Source: Onthophagus taurus
Lineage: Eukaryota; Arthropoda; Insecta; Coleoptera; Scarabaeidae
Length of the DNA: 64,000 nucleotides
Assembly: GCF_036711975.1 (NCBI RefSeq)
Contig: NC_091967.1
Coordinates: forward strand, 7,316,001 to 7,380,000
Reading direction: 5' to 3'
Position numbers and translations under genes: made by a program
Notes under the pieces: model-generated
Databases searched by the model: none
The model's input: only the letters and a program-made list of their open reading frames with translations
What the model was told of the DNA's origin: nothing
Shown: positions 24,183-34,723 of the stretch, one piece after another
Layout of the letters: the number at the start of each line of letters is the position of its first letter
How positions within the stretch are numbered: position 1 is the first letter of the stretch

Positions 24183-25642
24183 AAATGCCTTGTAAAAATA
24201 ATTGCTTTTTTTTAAGTTTAATTTATTTTTATTGTGATATGTTATTGATCAGGTATATTAATTTTATTTGTTGTTAACTTAGAAATAAAAACAATTAGTT
24301 GTATTAAATGTGTTTAAAAAAATGTCTAATGTTAATATATTTAAATAGGGATAATAATAACTTATAAGATTTGAAATAATATAGGAAAGAATACAAACAA
24401 TTTGTATGAAGTCATAAGAAAAGCATTCCCCTAATTTATATAAAATTAAACAACTCAAAGTTTTTTTTTAATTTATTTTCCGCCTACCTTTAAACAATGA
24501 CCTAAAAATATAAAAAAAAATTATCACAAAGATCATTTAAAAAATATTTCCATAAAATCTTTAATAAATGTTTAAGCACATGAAAGAACATTTTTGTTTT
24601 TATGTTTTAATTACAATATTGTTTTAAAGAGTTACGATTTATTCCTATTTACATTTAAAACGTCTAAAAAACAGTGAAGACACAATAGACATCTACTAAT
24701 TACACGGAGCTTAAAGAAAAAAAAGTCCAAAATAAACTGAAAATTATATTCGAATTTATTTTGGACCAATGTAGTATTTTAGGCTTTTTTTTTAATTAAT
24801 ATTTACCGCAAAGTCTAGAGGAGGCATGCAGTACGATCTAGGTACACCTGCAACAGAAATAAGTACAAGAATGGAGTTGGCATGCATTGTAGATAATAGT
24901 TTATTACTAAATCTAAAGTAATACTTGAGATATTCCGTGAATTTCACTTAAGATGCAATATACTAAAATATATTTCCATACAAACCAGAGCGTACCTACT
25001 TACTTTGTTCCACATAAAATGCATCATGTCAATATAATTTGACATAACAGTAAAACCTTTATATAACGGATCAATACGGAGAACGCAGTGTCCGTTACAG
25101 CTCAATAAAAATATACACTAATCTAGTGTTGAATAACAAATAATACTAGAACTAGAAACATTCCGTTTTGCCGTGCGTCTCTCAAGATGGCTAAAACCGA
25201 ATGTTTCTAGGTCAAGTATTAATTCTAGTTTTAATTATTATTCAGTGTTAGATTGTGGTATATTTTTATTGAACGAAAAGTAGAACTAACACTAGATCTA
25301 GATCTAGAAAACTCAAGGTTATCATAAGGACGTCACCTTTTCCAAGCAAAACTTTTCCTTTACAAAACTACCCAATGCCTGCACTATTAAGTTATGTTGC
25401 ATTTTACGTGGGACAGTGCAGGTGCACAGTAGTTTGGTAACTATGGTTATTGCATTAATATATTGCGAGTTATATGAAATTTCCAGTAAATTTAATTAAT
25501 TTTTTTAAAGGATTTCATGCTAAAGTAACAATCTTTCCAACAAATTTGGCACATGCATTCCAAATAATCACAACAAATCACAGTTATCAACAAAAGAAAG
25601 CTTTTTTTAAACTAATATCTAAAAGTATAAAAAACGAACGCT
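24183..25642. other. LMBRD2-Nmnat convergent intergenic region
   Basis: It holds both 3' UTRs, a pogo-like terminus (CAGTAAAACCTTTATATAAC at 25048) and CTAG repeat copy C. A 65-codon frame at 25474-25671 overlaps the Nmnat end and resembles nothing known. Confidence 0.55.
25102..25312. repeat. CTAG-rich fold-back repeat, copy C (near complete)
   Basis: This copy shows the fold-back plan best. The left arm starts CTCAATAAAAATATACACTA and runs through TTGAATAACAA and ACTAGAACTAGAAACATTC. The centre is TTTTGCCGTGCGTCTC, then GATGGCTAAAAC. The right arm repeats these in reverse, ending TGTGGTATATTTTTATTGAA. The transcript of either strand would fold into a long hairpin. Confidence 0.7.
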
Positions 25643-27386
25643 TTAAACAATCGTTTCTATATCGCTTATAACTTGAATACCATGTTTAGTAAAAATAAAT
25701 TTAATCAAATTTTCGTCACAACTTTTATATCCTTTGAGATCATCGTTGGATTTGCTACCCTGTAACGACCATTTCGCCTCCAACTTTTCAAAACTAACAC
25801 AACTTTTCGACGCTTTTATCAATGAACCCTTTTTTTCAATTTTTGACGTTTCACGTACCTCCTCGTTGCCGTTATCATGGACTACCACATGTTCGCCAGT
25901 GTTGTCCGTGATTATTTTGACTGCCAAACCTGGTTTTTTCAACACCTCTTGCCTATTACTGAATAAATTGCTGTTGCACAAGTTGATGCAGTTGAGATTT
26001 ATTGGACTCGGTGATTCCGTTGAGATGTCCATTGGTGATGGGATAAGAAAATTTCCATCTTGTGCGATTGATGGTAAAAGATACTTACTGTTTTTTGAAA
26101 GGATTTAGTGTTTTATCCACAAAAATAGCAGCGTTAAAAAATTAATTACATTAGAACTTATTTATTGTTTATTTTTATGTTTCTCTTTAAAACATTTTTT
26201 GCAAAAATGGGGTTTGTTAGGACATGCAATACAATAACGTTTCGTTTGCATTATCTTAAATTTTTTTTTCTTTTTAATTTTTTGAATTGATTTCTTCTCT
26301 ACACATAAAATGCATTTTCTGAATTCTTCTCGAGTAATTAGTTTATGTTTTTTTGGCCTAAAATATTTAATATATAAATAGACCAATAAACCTATATCAT
26401 GCCTTTTTTAAAATTTAATTGAAATCAACCCATTTTTATTTTACAAACCCATCACAATTATAAAACCTTTAAATATATATTTACTTACCTTTTTTCAGAA
26501 TTATAAAGCTCATTTTTTGTGATGTACTCAATAACTTTATCTGGAACTAAGTATTTAACAGAATCATTTCTTCCTAAAGCCCTTCGTATTTTTGTTGAAC
26601 TAATATCATTCGTTATCCACTCGGTAACAATATGTATGTTTCTCTAAAAATTAATTATATCAACATATAACCTGAAAGTTAAACAACAATCTTACCATAT
26701 ATCTTGTTAAAATATCGGAATTATAAATAAATTTATGTGGATTTGAATTCTCCCTACTTATAACAACTAAACCATGAGTTTTAACAATATCTTCAATCTG
26801 AAAGCACATTTAGATCCAATAAAATCAAAAAAATTTATTTTTATTTCTTACATCTGCATCACTCCACAATCCGGGGATTCCAAAAGATTCCAATAAATCG
26901 CCCCCACATATTAACTTAACCTGTATGTTTCCATGCAAATTATTTAATACAAAATTTGGAATGAAACCAACTTCTTCTTCATTAACATTATCATTTAACT
27001 TATTATTAATCATATTATTGATCAGATCTTGGTGATGTTTTAAGACTAGATATGTCCTGCTGTGCCCCATTTGTTTGCATTCCCAATCGGAAACTCGAAT
27101 CCAATCGCTGCTTTCTGAAGCTAACTTAGCCATCGCCAATCTGTGTGATGCTTGAGCGAGGTCCTTTTTGCCATATGCGTCGTGTACAGGAGAGATTATA
27201 CCGAATAAAACTTCGCATATGCCCATTTTCTGGAGGTAATCGCGAGCAATTTCTAAAAAAAACAATGTTACAATATGAAACTGAGTCGCATTTTTTTCAG
27301 GAATATTTACCAAAAAGCCTTAAGTGCATATGTGTAGGAGGGTTAAAAGAACCACAAGCTATTAAAACTACCTTGTTTGGGGCCAT
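25643..27386 (-). CDS. Nmnat: Nicotinamide mononucleotide adenylyltransferase (Nmnat), two alternative C-termini
   Basis: Common exons 27386-27311, 27252-26852, 26797-26696, 26643-26489, then either 26357-26162 (309 residues) or 26087-25643 (392 residues). Both last exons accept the same phase-2 junction. The Rossmann-type adenylyltransferase fold shows [15 protein letters not shown] at residues 12-26 with the HxxH pair, GGDLLESF in the middle, and ISSTKIRR near the end of the core. The enzyme makes NAD from NMN and ATP; the insect protein also protects axons as a chaperone. Drosophila Nmnat is likewise spliced to two C-termini with different localisation. The long tail is Ser/Asn-rich ([17 protein letters not shown]) and ends [13 protein letters not shown]. 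The short tail is a Lys- and Cys-rich zinc-ribbon-like segment, described in the findings. Confidence 0.93.
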
Positions 27387-27789
27387 TCTTTTGATGGAAC
27401 TTTACGAAATCGAACTTTGAATACTACATTGATAACCTTACTATTGAGAACTGTCAAATTTGACGTTTAATTTGTTTTCATTTAAATTAAAAAAAATTCA
27501 TTCTTGAAATCAAATTTGTGAAAGTATAATAATTATGAAATAAAGAAAGCTTGAATAAAATTTTATTACATGTAATTAAAAAGATGTATAAATAAATTAA
27601 ATTTTACTTTTAAAGTCGATTAATGTGATTTAAAAATTTATGTTGTCAACACTGACAGTGTGTTGGTGATGTAAGAAATATGGCCGCAAGCCATGTCATC
27701 GTTTTAGTGTTATTTTATAAATAATATCTCAAAACCTTCAGCTTCAAGCAAAACTCGCTCGATATCGGTTCCAAATCACCATCAACGCC
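27387..27789. promoter_or_regulatory. Shared upstream region of Nmnat (-) and EpsinR (+)
   Basis: Start codons are 403 bases apart and divergent. The interval contains the palindrome GTCAAATTTGAC at 27453-27464 and an AAATATGGCCGC word near 27688. Confidence 0.5.
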
Positions 27790-30700
27790 ATGGAGAACGT
27801 ATTTAGTTTTTGGAGAGTCCGTGAATTAGCGGATAAAGTGTAAGTTGAGAAATATCCTTTCACTTCTTGAAACAGATGTAATCTTTATATGGCTTAATTT
27901 CCATCAAATCTATTCATTCTCGCCAACATAACTAAATCTTAATCGCTTCTACAAGAAATTAGTATGTTAAAAATACTGTATTTACAGCACAAATGTTGTT
28001 ATGAATTACACTGATGTTGAAGCTAAAGTTCGAGAAGCCACTAATGATGAAGCATGGGGCCCAACTGGGCAAATTATGCAAGAACTCGCACACTCCACAT
28101 TCACTTATGAACATTTTCCGGAAGTTATGTCTATGTTATGGAAACGAATGTTACAAGATAATAAACAACATTGGAGAAGAACTTATAAGGTAATTATTAA
28201 GGTTTTTTGTTCTATTTATTGAATTAATTTTGTTATTTAGTCTTTATTAGTGTTAAATTACTTAATAAAAAATGGCTCGGAACGTGTTGTAACATCAGCA
28301 AGAGAACATATCTACGATTTAAGAACTTTAGAAAATTACACTTGCATAGATGAATTAGGCAAGGACCAAGGAATTAATATTAGGCACAAAGTACGCGAAT
28401 TGATTGATTTTATACAAGATGATGATAAGCTTAGAGAAGAAAGGAAGAAAGCTAAGAAAAACAAGGATAAATACATTGGAATGAGCTCCGATATGATGAC
28501 GTCTGGATTTAGTAAGTAATCTTATGTTAAAAATAATATGATTTATATCACCAGGTATTCAGTAATTACTTGATAAATTGGCTTGTTAAATGGTAGGGTC
28601 ATAAACGTGGAATTTAAATATGATAAGATAAGCGAGAATTTAACAAATGTAAAATGTTTGATTATTTTTTTTAAGGTTCAGAACGTTGGGATATGTTTGG
28701 CGAACGTGAACGAGATTATGAGAACAACTCAACGTCTACTACAACTACAGGAAGGCAATATCGCGATCGTTCCTACGACGAAGATTACGAAAACGATGAA
28801 AATAATAGCGACCTTGAATCGAATCATAACAATCGCGGTGGTTATCGCGATGCCGGTTTCGATTCCAACAGTCCTCGGCACCAAGATAAAAAAGTTAATG
28901 TCACCTTAAACCCAAACATTGCTAAATCACCAATTAAAACCCCAAAACAAATTAAACAAGTCGATTTGGGGGCAGCTGCAAATTACGCCGCCACAAATAC
29001 AAACGCCAATTTTAATAATTCAACTTCCAATCTGAGTGTGCAGTCTCCACAACCTCAAAGTGGTAGTGGTGACGGTTTAGGGGATTTATTGAAAGATGAT
29101 TTTGATCCGAGAGCTGGGGAAAGCGACTCAGTTACAAAAAATGAGGATGATTTCGCGGATTTTAGTTCCGCTTTTGGACCGGGTGGGGGAATTAATGCTG
29201 GAATAAGCAATGATTTGATTACTCAAAGTGATAATTTATTGGGTGGAGTTGGAAATTCATCGGATATTGATTTATTTAGTACTGCTCCTAATAGTAGTAA
29301 CATAGTTATTCCTTCAGCTATAAATTCTGGTATGACAAATAGTGATTTGTTGGGCGATCTTGGATTTGGTGGATTAAGTATGCAACCACCTTCGCAAATT
29401 TCTGGGGGATTTCCAAATATGAATGGAAATAATTTGGGAGGCGATAACCTCATGGATAACTTTAAAGGTAAGATTTTATTTAATCAGATTATCCCAATAT
29501 GAGATAAAAGTGTGTTATGATTTAAATAAAATAAGCCAAATTAATTAAAAAGAATTTGTGATAGATTGTAAAACAATTTTTTTTAAAGTTGGTAGTTTAG
29601 TTTTAACAAGTTTTTTACTCCAATATATTTCATAAATTTGACTCTACCGGTTTTGGCCTAGACCAGCATCAGGAGTCTAGAGGAAAGTACAATTAAAATA
29701 AAGACAAAACTAAAAATGAAATGTTACTTTATCTCGTCCTATAAAGTTGAGATTAGGAAACACATATATTGAAATTGACGTAAAATAAAAGTTTCAACTA
29801 TTGCATCACCAAAACTTAGAAAAAAACCCAAAAATAGAGATGTATAGTAGAAACCACGAAAGGTGCCAGTAAATCATCGTTTTCCGCTCTTACAAATGCC
29901 ATACATAGTAAATTAAAATTCACAAACCGCCAGAGAGTAATGTGTGTTAGAAACAGATAGCATTAGTTTAATGTGTCTGCTGTACAATTCAAATAGCCAC
30001 GTCGAAAAAGTACGTCTGTTCTTCTAATGGATTCTATGAGTTGAAAGCAGCATGTTTGTGTATATGGTGGTGCAAGGAGTCTGCAGGTATTACTACATCT
30101 AATTGAGTAGGTTAACCTTTTGCAGAGTAACATCCAAGAAATTAATGGATGCATTCTTTTCAATTTCTCTAGTGAAGTTAATTTTGCTGTGGAAAGTATT
30201 GATATGCTGTAGGAGATCAGTGATGCTGTTGGGCGAAGAGTTATCCCAGAAAATCAAGATGTCATCAACATATCTTTTCCACAGTAAAATGGTTCTAGTC
30301 TCTTGTAGGTTCAAACAATGACGTTTCTAGTTGGTGAACCCCTTGGGAGTCGATCATTGTACAGGGTTAAGCAGGGAGGTGTGGATGATTTGAAATAACA
30401 GTTACACACTCATTTTTCAACGAAACTCAAATTTTATCTTTTCAATGTGTAGCTTGAATGTTGTCATTACAAAAATTAAAGAATTTCTTGTGTTATTGTT
30501 TCACTTAGAGCTTGAAGTGTACGTGGTTTGTTTATGTATACTCGTGCTTTGAGGTAGCCCCATAAAAAAAGTCATAAGGTGACAGGTCTGGTGACCAAGG
30601 AGGCCACTCCACAAATCCACGCAATGAAACGAGGCGTCCAGGGAAGGTCTGCCTTAAACATTCCATACCTGCTCTCGATGTATGGCATGTCGCCTCCATC

Positions 30701-33700
30701 TTGTTGAAACCATACAGCATTGAGGTTGATACTCGACCACGTCTCCATTCTTACTAATAACTAAATGGTGGCTCCTGACGAACTGATACCCCCACTCTTT
30801 ATCCACCAAGGTTCTCCACACCTTGCGTGGCGCCACGTTCAAATCATCCATATCTTCCTGCCTAACCCTGTATTTAAAAATTTCTCCATTGAATTGGCAA
30901 AAATTAAGTTCGGTGCAGTGTTTTATTAATTTAAACAAGTGTTCGGTATTGGTGTATTTAGGCGTATTTTCAGGTAATTGTGAATATGGTTAAGGTTTCG
31001 TGGATAGGTATGTTGGTATAGAGGTTAGTGATATCAAATGAGACCATTTCAAAGTTATGAGGGAGGTTGATAGTAGAAACTGCTTCTACCAATTCCTTTC
31101 TATTTTTGATCGTAATTCCTTATAGACTCCTGACGAATGTCTAGGCCGAAACCGGTAGTCCATTAAATTTATTAAATATATTGGAGTAAAAACATCGTTT
31201 ATTTTACAAACTATCGCATAAAATATACCAATATGGATGAAAACCCATTTACCTGTTAAAAAGAATTTGTTTTATTATTAACTAAACCGGGAACTCATTT
31301 GAGATTTCCGGTTACAGAATCCGTCTCGATTCGTTTCGCCGCGAGTGAAGTGCCATGGTTGAAAACATACAAAGAAGACTTAAGAAATCAACAGGAACAA
31401 TCCGTAAAGAGTTTATCGATCATCACTAAGAGTTTAATCGAAGATTTAATTAATCAAAAAGTTACAATATTTCTCCAAGAAGATTTTAATAAAAAACTTA
31501 ATAAATTCGAAGAACAATTCCGATTAACAAAACAATTTTTGGGCGATGTAAAGTCGCTGAGTGAATGTCCGGAATACGAAAATTATGTAACTTTATTAAT
31601 TCCAAGGTTCGTGGAAGTTTCGATGGAACGTTTCGTTCCGATTCGATGGATTTTCGAAGAATTCAACGATCGGTTTATTATTGAGCAAACATTTTTGAGT
31701 GTTGTAACGAAGATGATGAAGGAAATTGATGGGGCGAAATATTTTAACATTTATAAAAGCGATTTGAAGGAAATTATAAAATCGAAATTGTTTTTTGAGA
31801 CTTTTTTAATGTATTGGATTGATTGCGGTGAAGTGGATGTTGTTAAAGAAGATTTGACTTTGAAATATAGAGATTTAGCGCAGATTTTTGTTACTTTACC
31901 AACGCGGATTTGTAATTTGCTTAAAAATGGGAATTTCGATGAATTTTTTGGGGCTGATTCATTCGGAAAATTGGTTGTGAGGTTTTTTATTTGTTTAATT
32001 GCTGTTTCTTCGAGGGTTAATAATATAAACATTGATTTTGAAAGAATTGCGGTTCTTTTCGACAAGATTTTTGTCCAATATCGACATGATTCCAGCAAAA
32101 ATTTATTGCTCACTTTAAATTATTTATCCAAAAACGATGTTGAAGTTAAACACGTTTTGGATCAAATGTTTTGTTGCAAAATCTCGAAATCTTCGCTTGA
32201 ATACTTTTTAACAACGAGTTTATCACTACCCATTGATGTTTCTAACTTTTTACCCATCGATATGTTAAAAAATTCAAGCTGTAATTATATTTTGTGCACA
32301 AAACTTCCTTTATTAACTAATTTCACTCCAAAGTCGAATCTATTTATTTATAACTTGATTAGTTTGATTTCAAAAAGTTCCGAATTACTCAAATTAATAA
32401 CTCATTTACTGGGCATTTGGGGAAGTAAATCGTCGATTAACCGAACAAGTGTTGAACAACATTTATTTATAACGAAAATATTAATTGTATCAATCAAAAC
32501 TTGGGTTGAAATCGGCGGAGATAAAGAAAAATTGAACGATTTTAAACGTCAAATTAATTCGGGGATTCCAACACATTTACAAAGCCCAATTGAAAGTGTT
32601 CGCAGCATTGGAACTATAACCGGGGATGTTGTATTGAATATAAATAACGAAAATGATCAAAAAATTATTCTCCACCATCCCAAAGATAATGACGAAATGT
32701 TAAATGAGTTGAGCCAGCTTAAAAGTGTTTCTGGATCTCTTGCGGTACAAGAAATTGATATAAAAAAGGTTATTGATGAATTAAAAGGCTTAAAAGAGGT
32801 TAATAAAAATAAAGTTGTTGATAAAGACACAACAAAAATTGAAGAAACGAATTCGATAACAGCACACACTTTAAATAAAAAATCCTCCATCATAAAAATA
32901 ATCGATTCAAACGATTTTGATTTAGATTCCGACGATGATTTGATCCCATACGATACATCAAACGACAAAAAAACGCAAAACGATCCCCCCAAATTTATAT
33001 ATTCCCTCGCAAGGCATATCTCAACCACCAACGACCCGGAATATTTCATAACCTGTATAGAAAATGCCGAAGAAATTATTGAAAATCAATTAAAAAACGT
33101 CGACGTTGAAATCGGATTAGAACTTTTAGATGTTTTAATAAACCTATCTCCAAGATTTTACGTTGAAAATTTTCAAGAATTAATTTTTAAAGCTTCGATA
33201 AAAATCGTTTCAACAACACCTAAAATATACGCGCCTTATTTAATAAAAGAATTTTTTAGTGAACCCGGAAACTATTCTATATCAAATCGAGTGTTTATCT
33301 TGGAAATTTTTGTCGGTGCTGTTCAAAATCTTTCAACGTCAAATAAAACAAAAAAAGGAAATTCCAATTCAAAATCAACCGAATTAATTGAATCTTCACA
33401 AGAAATTATTCGAAAACGATTAGAATCGAAAACGCGACGTTTTAAAACTTCAAAACCCCAAATTGGAAAGAAAAATTTGTTTAACGAACAAGCTAAACAC
33501 TTTTTTGACCCATTAATTAATGGGTTAATGACGAAAACATCTCCGATTACTTTATCTGTACCCCAAGATGGCGATTACATCCTTTTGATCCAATTACTAC
33601 ATAGTTTAGCAGTAATTACATTTAATTCTCATAATTGCATCATCGCGAATACGTTTGGAAATAAAATCTTTTACGTTTGTTGGATGTTAAAGTATCATAA

Positions 33701-34723
33701 GGAACCTAAAGTGAGAACGGAAGTGGTTAAGTTACTGGGTGCGGCGATTTTCGCCATTCCAAAATCAATTTTAATGGAAGAATTTTTGGGACAACTATTT
33801 GAAATACGTTCGTGGTTAATTGAAAGATTATCGGCAAATGTACAGCGTGGGGAACCAAATTCTGAATGTCGAGAGGTTTCTGAGGAGTTGTTAATGATGA
33901 TTAATTGGATCTTAAAGGAAAATAGTAGTATTTCATAAAATAAATTTCTTTAATTAAAGAAAGGTTATAAATAATATAGATTATGTTCTAAAATTACTTT
34001 TGAGGTTAAGATACTTTTAAGATTTTTTTTATGTTTAAAATGAAATAAAATGATTATTTTTCAACAAATATGTGTTTTAATTTAGTACAGTATAACATCG
34101 ATATCACGGATCTCGTTGTTTTTCTCCCGTTAGGGAGAAAACATTGTAATTACATATCTTAGCTTAAATTTTTGGAACCACCCGTCACTTGCTTTAAATT
34201 CTTTATTTTTGTAGATTTTCTCATAAAAAAACTAGTGCTTTATATCAAATAATGATTTAAAGTATCTCTACTTTTATTTAAATAATTCTAATTATAATTT
34301 GTTTATCTTTTAATAGTTCCACCACTAAATCCAGTTCAAACGGCGCCATTAATACCGTCTTCCAAAGATCCATTACAAATACAACATCAACAACAATCTT
34401 CTCAAGCAACAAAACCGCTTAATGTAGGCGCAACGTGGTCTAATTCGGGATTAACAATCGATTTGGATAATTTATTAGTGCCTAAACAACAAAAACAGGG
34501 TTCTGCGCCGAGTATGAATCAATTGGCAAGTAACCCAACGTCGCCAATTAATCAGCCAAGACCTATAATAACCGGAAATGCAATGCCTACGACGCAACCG
34601 ACGTTTGGGATGGCATTAAATTTTAATAATTCCGGAAATTTTGGGGGAGGAGCAACTGGGATGAATGTTAATGTGCCGCACACTGCTGGAACTACGGGTC
34701 AGTTCTTTCCCGCGTTTAAATGA
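27790..34723 (+). CDS. lqfR: EpsinR / liquid facets-related (CLINT1 orthologue)
   Basis: Exons of the epsin form: 27790-27839, 27988-28189, 28241-28511, 28676-29467, 34317-34723; 573 residues. The ENTH domain covers about residues 1-150: FWRVRELADKV, NVVMNYTDVEAKVREATND, WGPTGQIM, NGSERVVTSAREHIYDLR, KDQGINIRHKV. The rest is disordered with DDFADFSSAF-type adaptor motifs, VDLGAAANY and, near the C-terminus, TIDLDNLL, as in CLINT1. It binds phosphoinositides, clathrin and AP-1/GGA at the trans-Golgi and endosomes. The fourth intron is very long and holds the Tel2 exon plus a Penelope-like element. Exon 4 ends in phase 1, and both the Tel2 exon and the last epsin exon fit that phase. A polyadenylation signal lies at about 34747. 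Confidence 0.92.
29610..31194 (-). mobile_element. Penelope-like retroelement remnant with inverted terminal repeats
   Basis: Inverted ~75-bp repeats (about 29610-29685 and 31119-31194) share TTTACTCCAATATATTT, ACCGG, GGCCTAGAC and AGGAGTCTA. Between them the minus strand keeps Penelope-type reverse transcriptase motifs: SFDITNLYTNIP (near 31000-31040) and KRYVDDILIFWD then INFLDVTL (30099-30314). The reading frame is not continuous and there is no clear GIY-YIG endonuclease, so it is dead. A mariner-like element sits inside it. The ends carry hammerhead-like motifs (see findings). The element lies in the intron before the Tel2 exon. Confidence 0.8.
30362..30870 (-). mobile_element. IS630/mariner-superfamily element, internally deleted, inside the Penelope-like element
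   Basis: Ends are inverted copies of CAGGGTTAaGCAGGgAGgTg extended by TGGATGATTTGAA, flanked by TA on both sides (30360-30361, 30871-30872). The minus strand encodes DDE transposase pieces: VWRTLVDKEW, CHTSRAGMECLRQTFPGRL and WPPWSPDLSPYDFF. The 509-bp length is much shorter than a full element (about 1.3 kb), so most of the transposase is missing. Confidence 0.82.
31318..33938 (+). CDS. Tel2: Tel2 (TELO2) as an alternative terminal exon of EpsinR
   Basis: One exon codes 873 residues, opening right after an acceptor (GGTTACAG at 31310-31317) in the phase of EpsinR exon 4; no ATG opens the frame at its start. The C-terminal third is the Tel2 conserved domain: RLESKTRRF, FFDPLINGL, FGNKIFYVCWMLKYHKEP, EVVKLLGAAIFAIP and LGQLFEIRSWL are family landmarks. 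The N-terminal part is an alpha-helical repeat region. Tel2 with Tti1/Tti2 stabilises PIKK kinases (TOR, ATM, ATR, SMG1). In Drosophila, Tel2 is known to be made as a fusion with EpsinR through alternative splicing. The spliced fusion here would be about 1311 residues (438 EpsinR + 873 Tel2). AATAAA at 33939-33944 follows the stop. Confidence 0.93.
34087..34150. repeat. Pogo/Tigger-like terminus and short hairpin
   Basis: TACAGTATAACATCGATATC at 34085 resembles a Tigger/pogo end. It is followed by TTTCTCCC GTTAG GGAGAAA, a small perfect hairpin. No partner end is seen. It lies between the Tel2 exon and the last EpsinR exon. Confidence 0.35.

Noticed and set aside
26162-26386. An intact piggyBac transposon beside Nmnat
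   Set aside because: Only the Cys-rich tail pattern is present. There is no DDE catalytic domain, no TTAA-flanked ends, and the segment splices in phase to Nmnat.
31299-31317. Treating the Tel2 frame as an independent gene from 31299
   Set aside because: The first codon there is TTG, not ATG, and the acceptor at 31317 fits EpsinR exon 4 phase. The frame upstream of 31318 is intronic.
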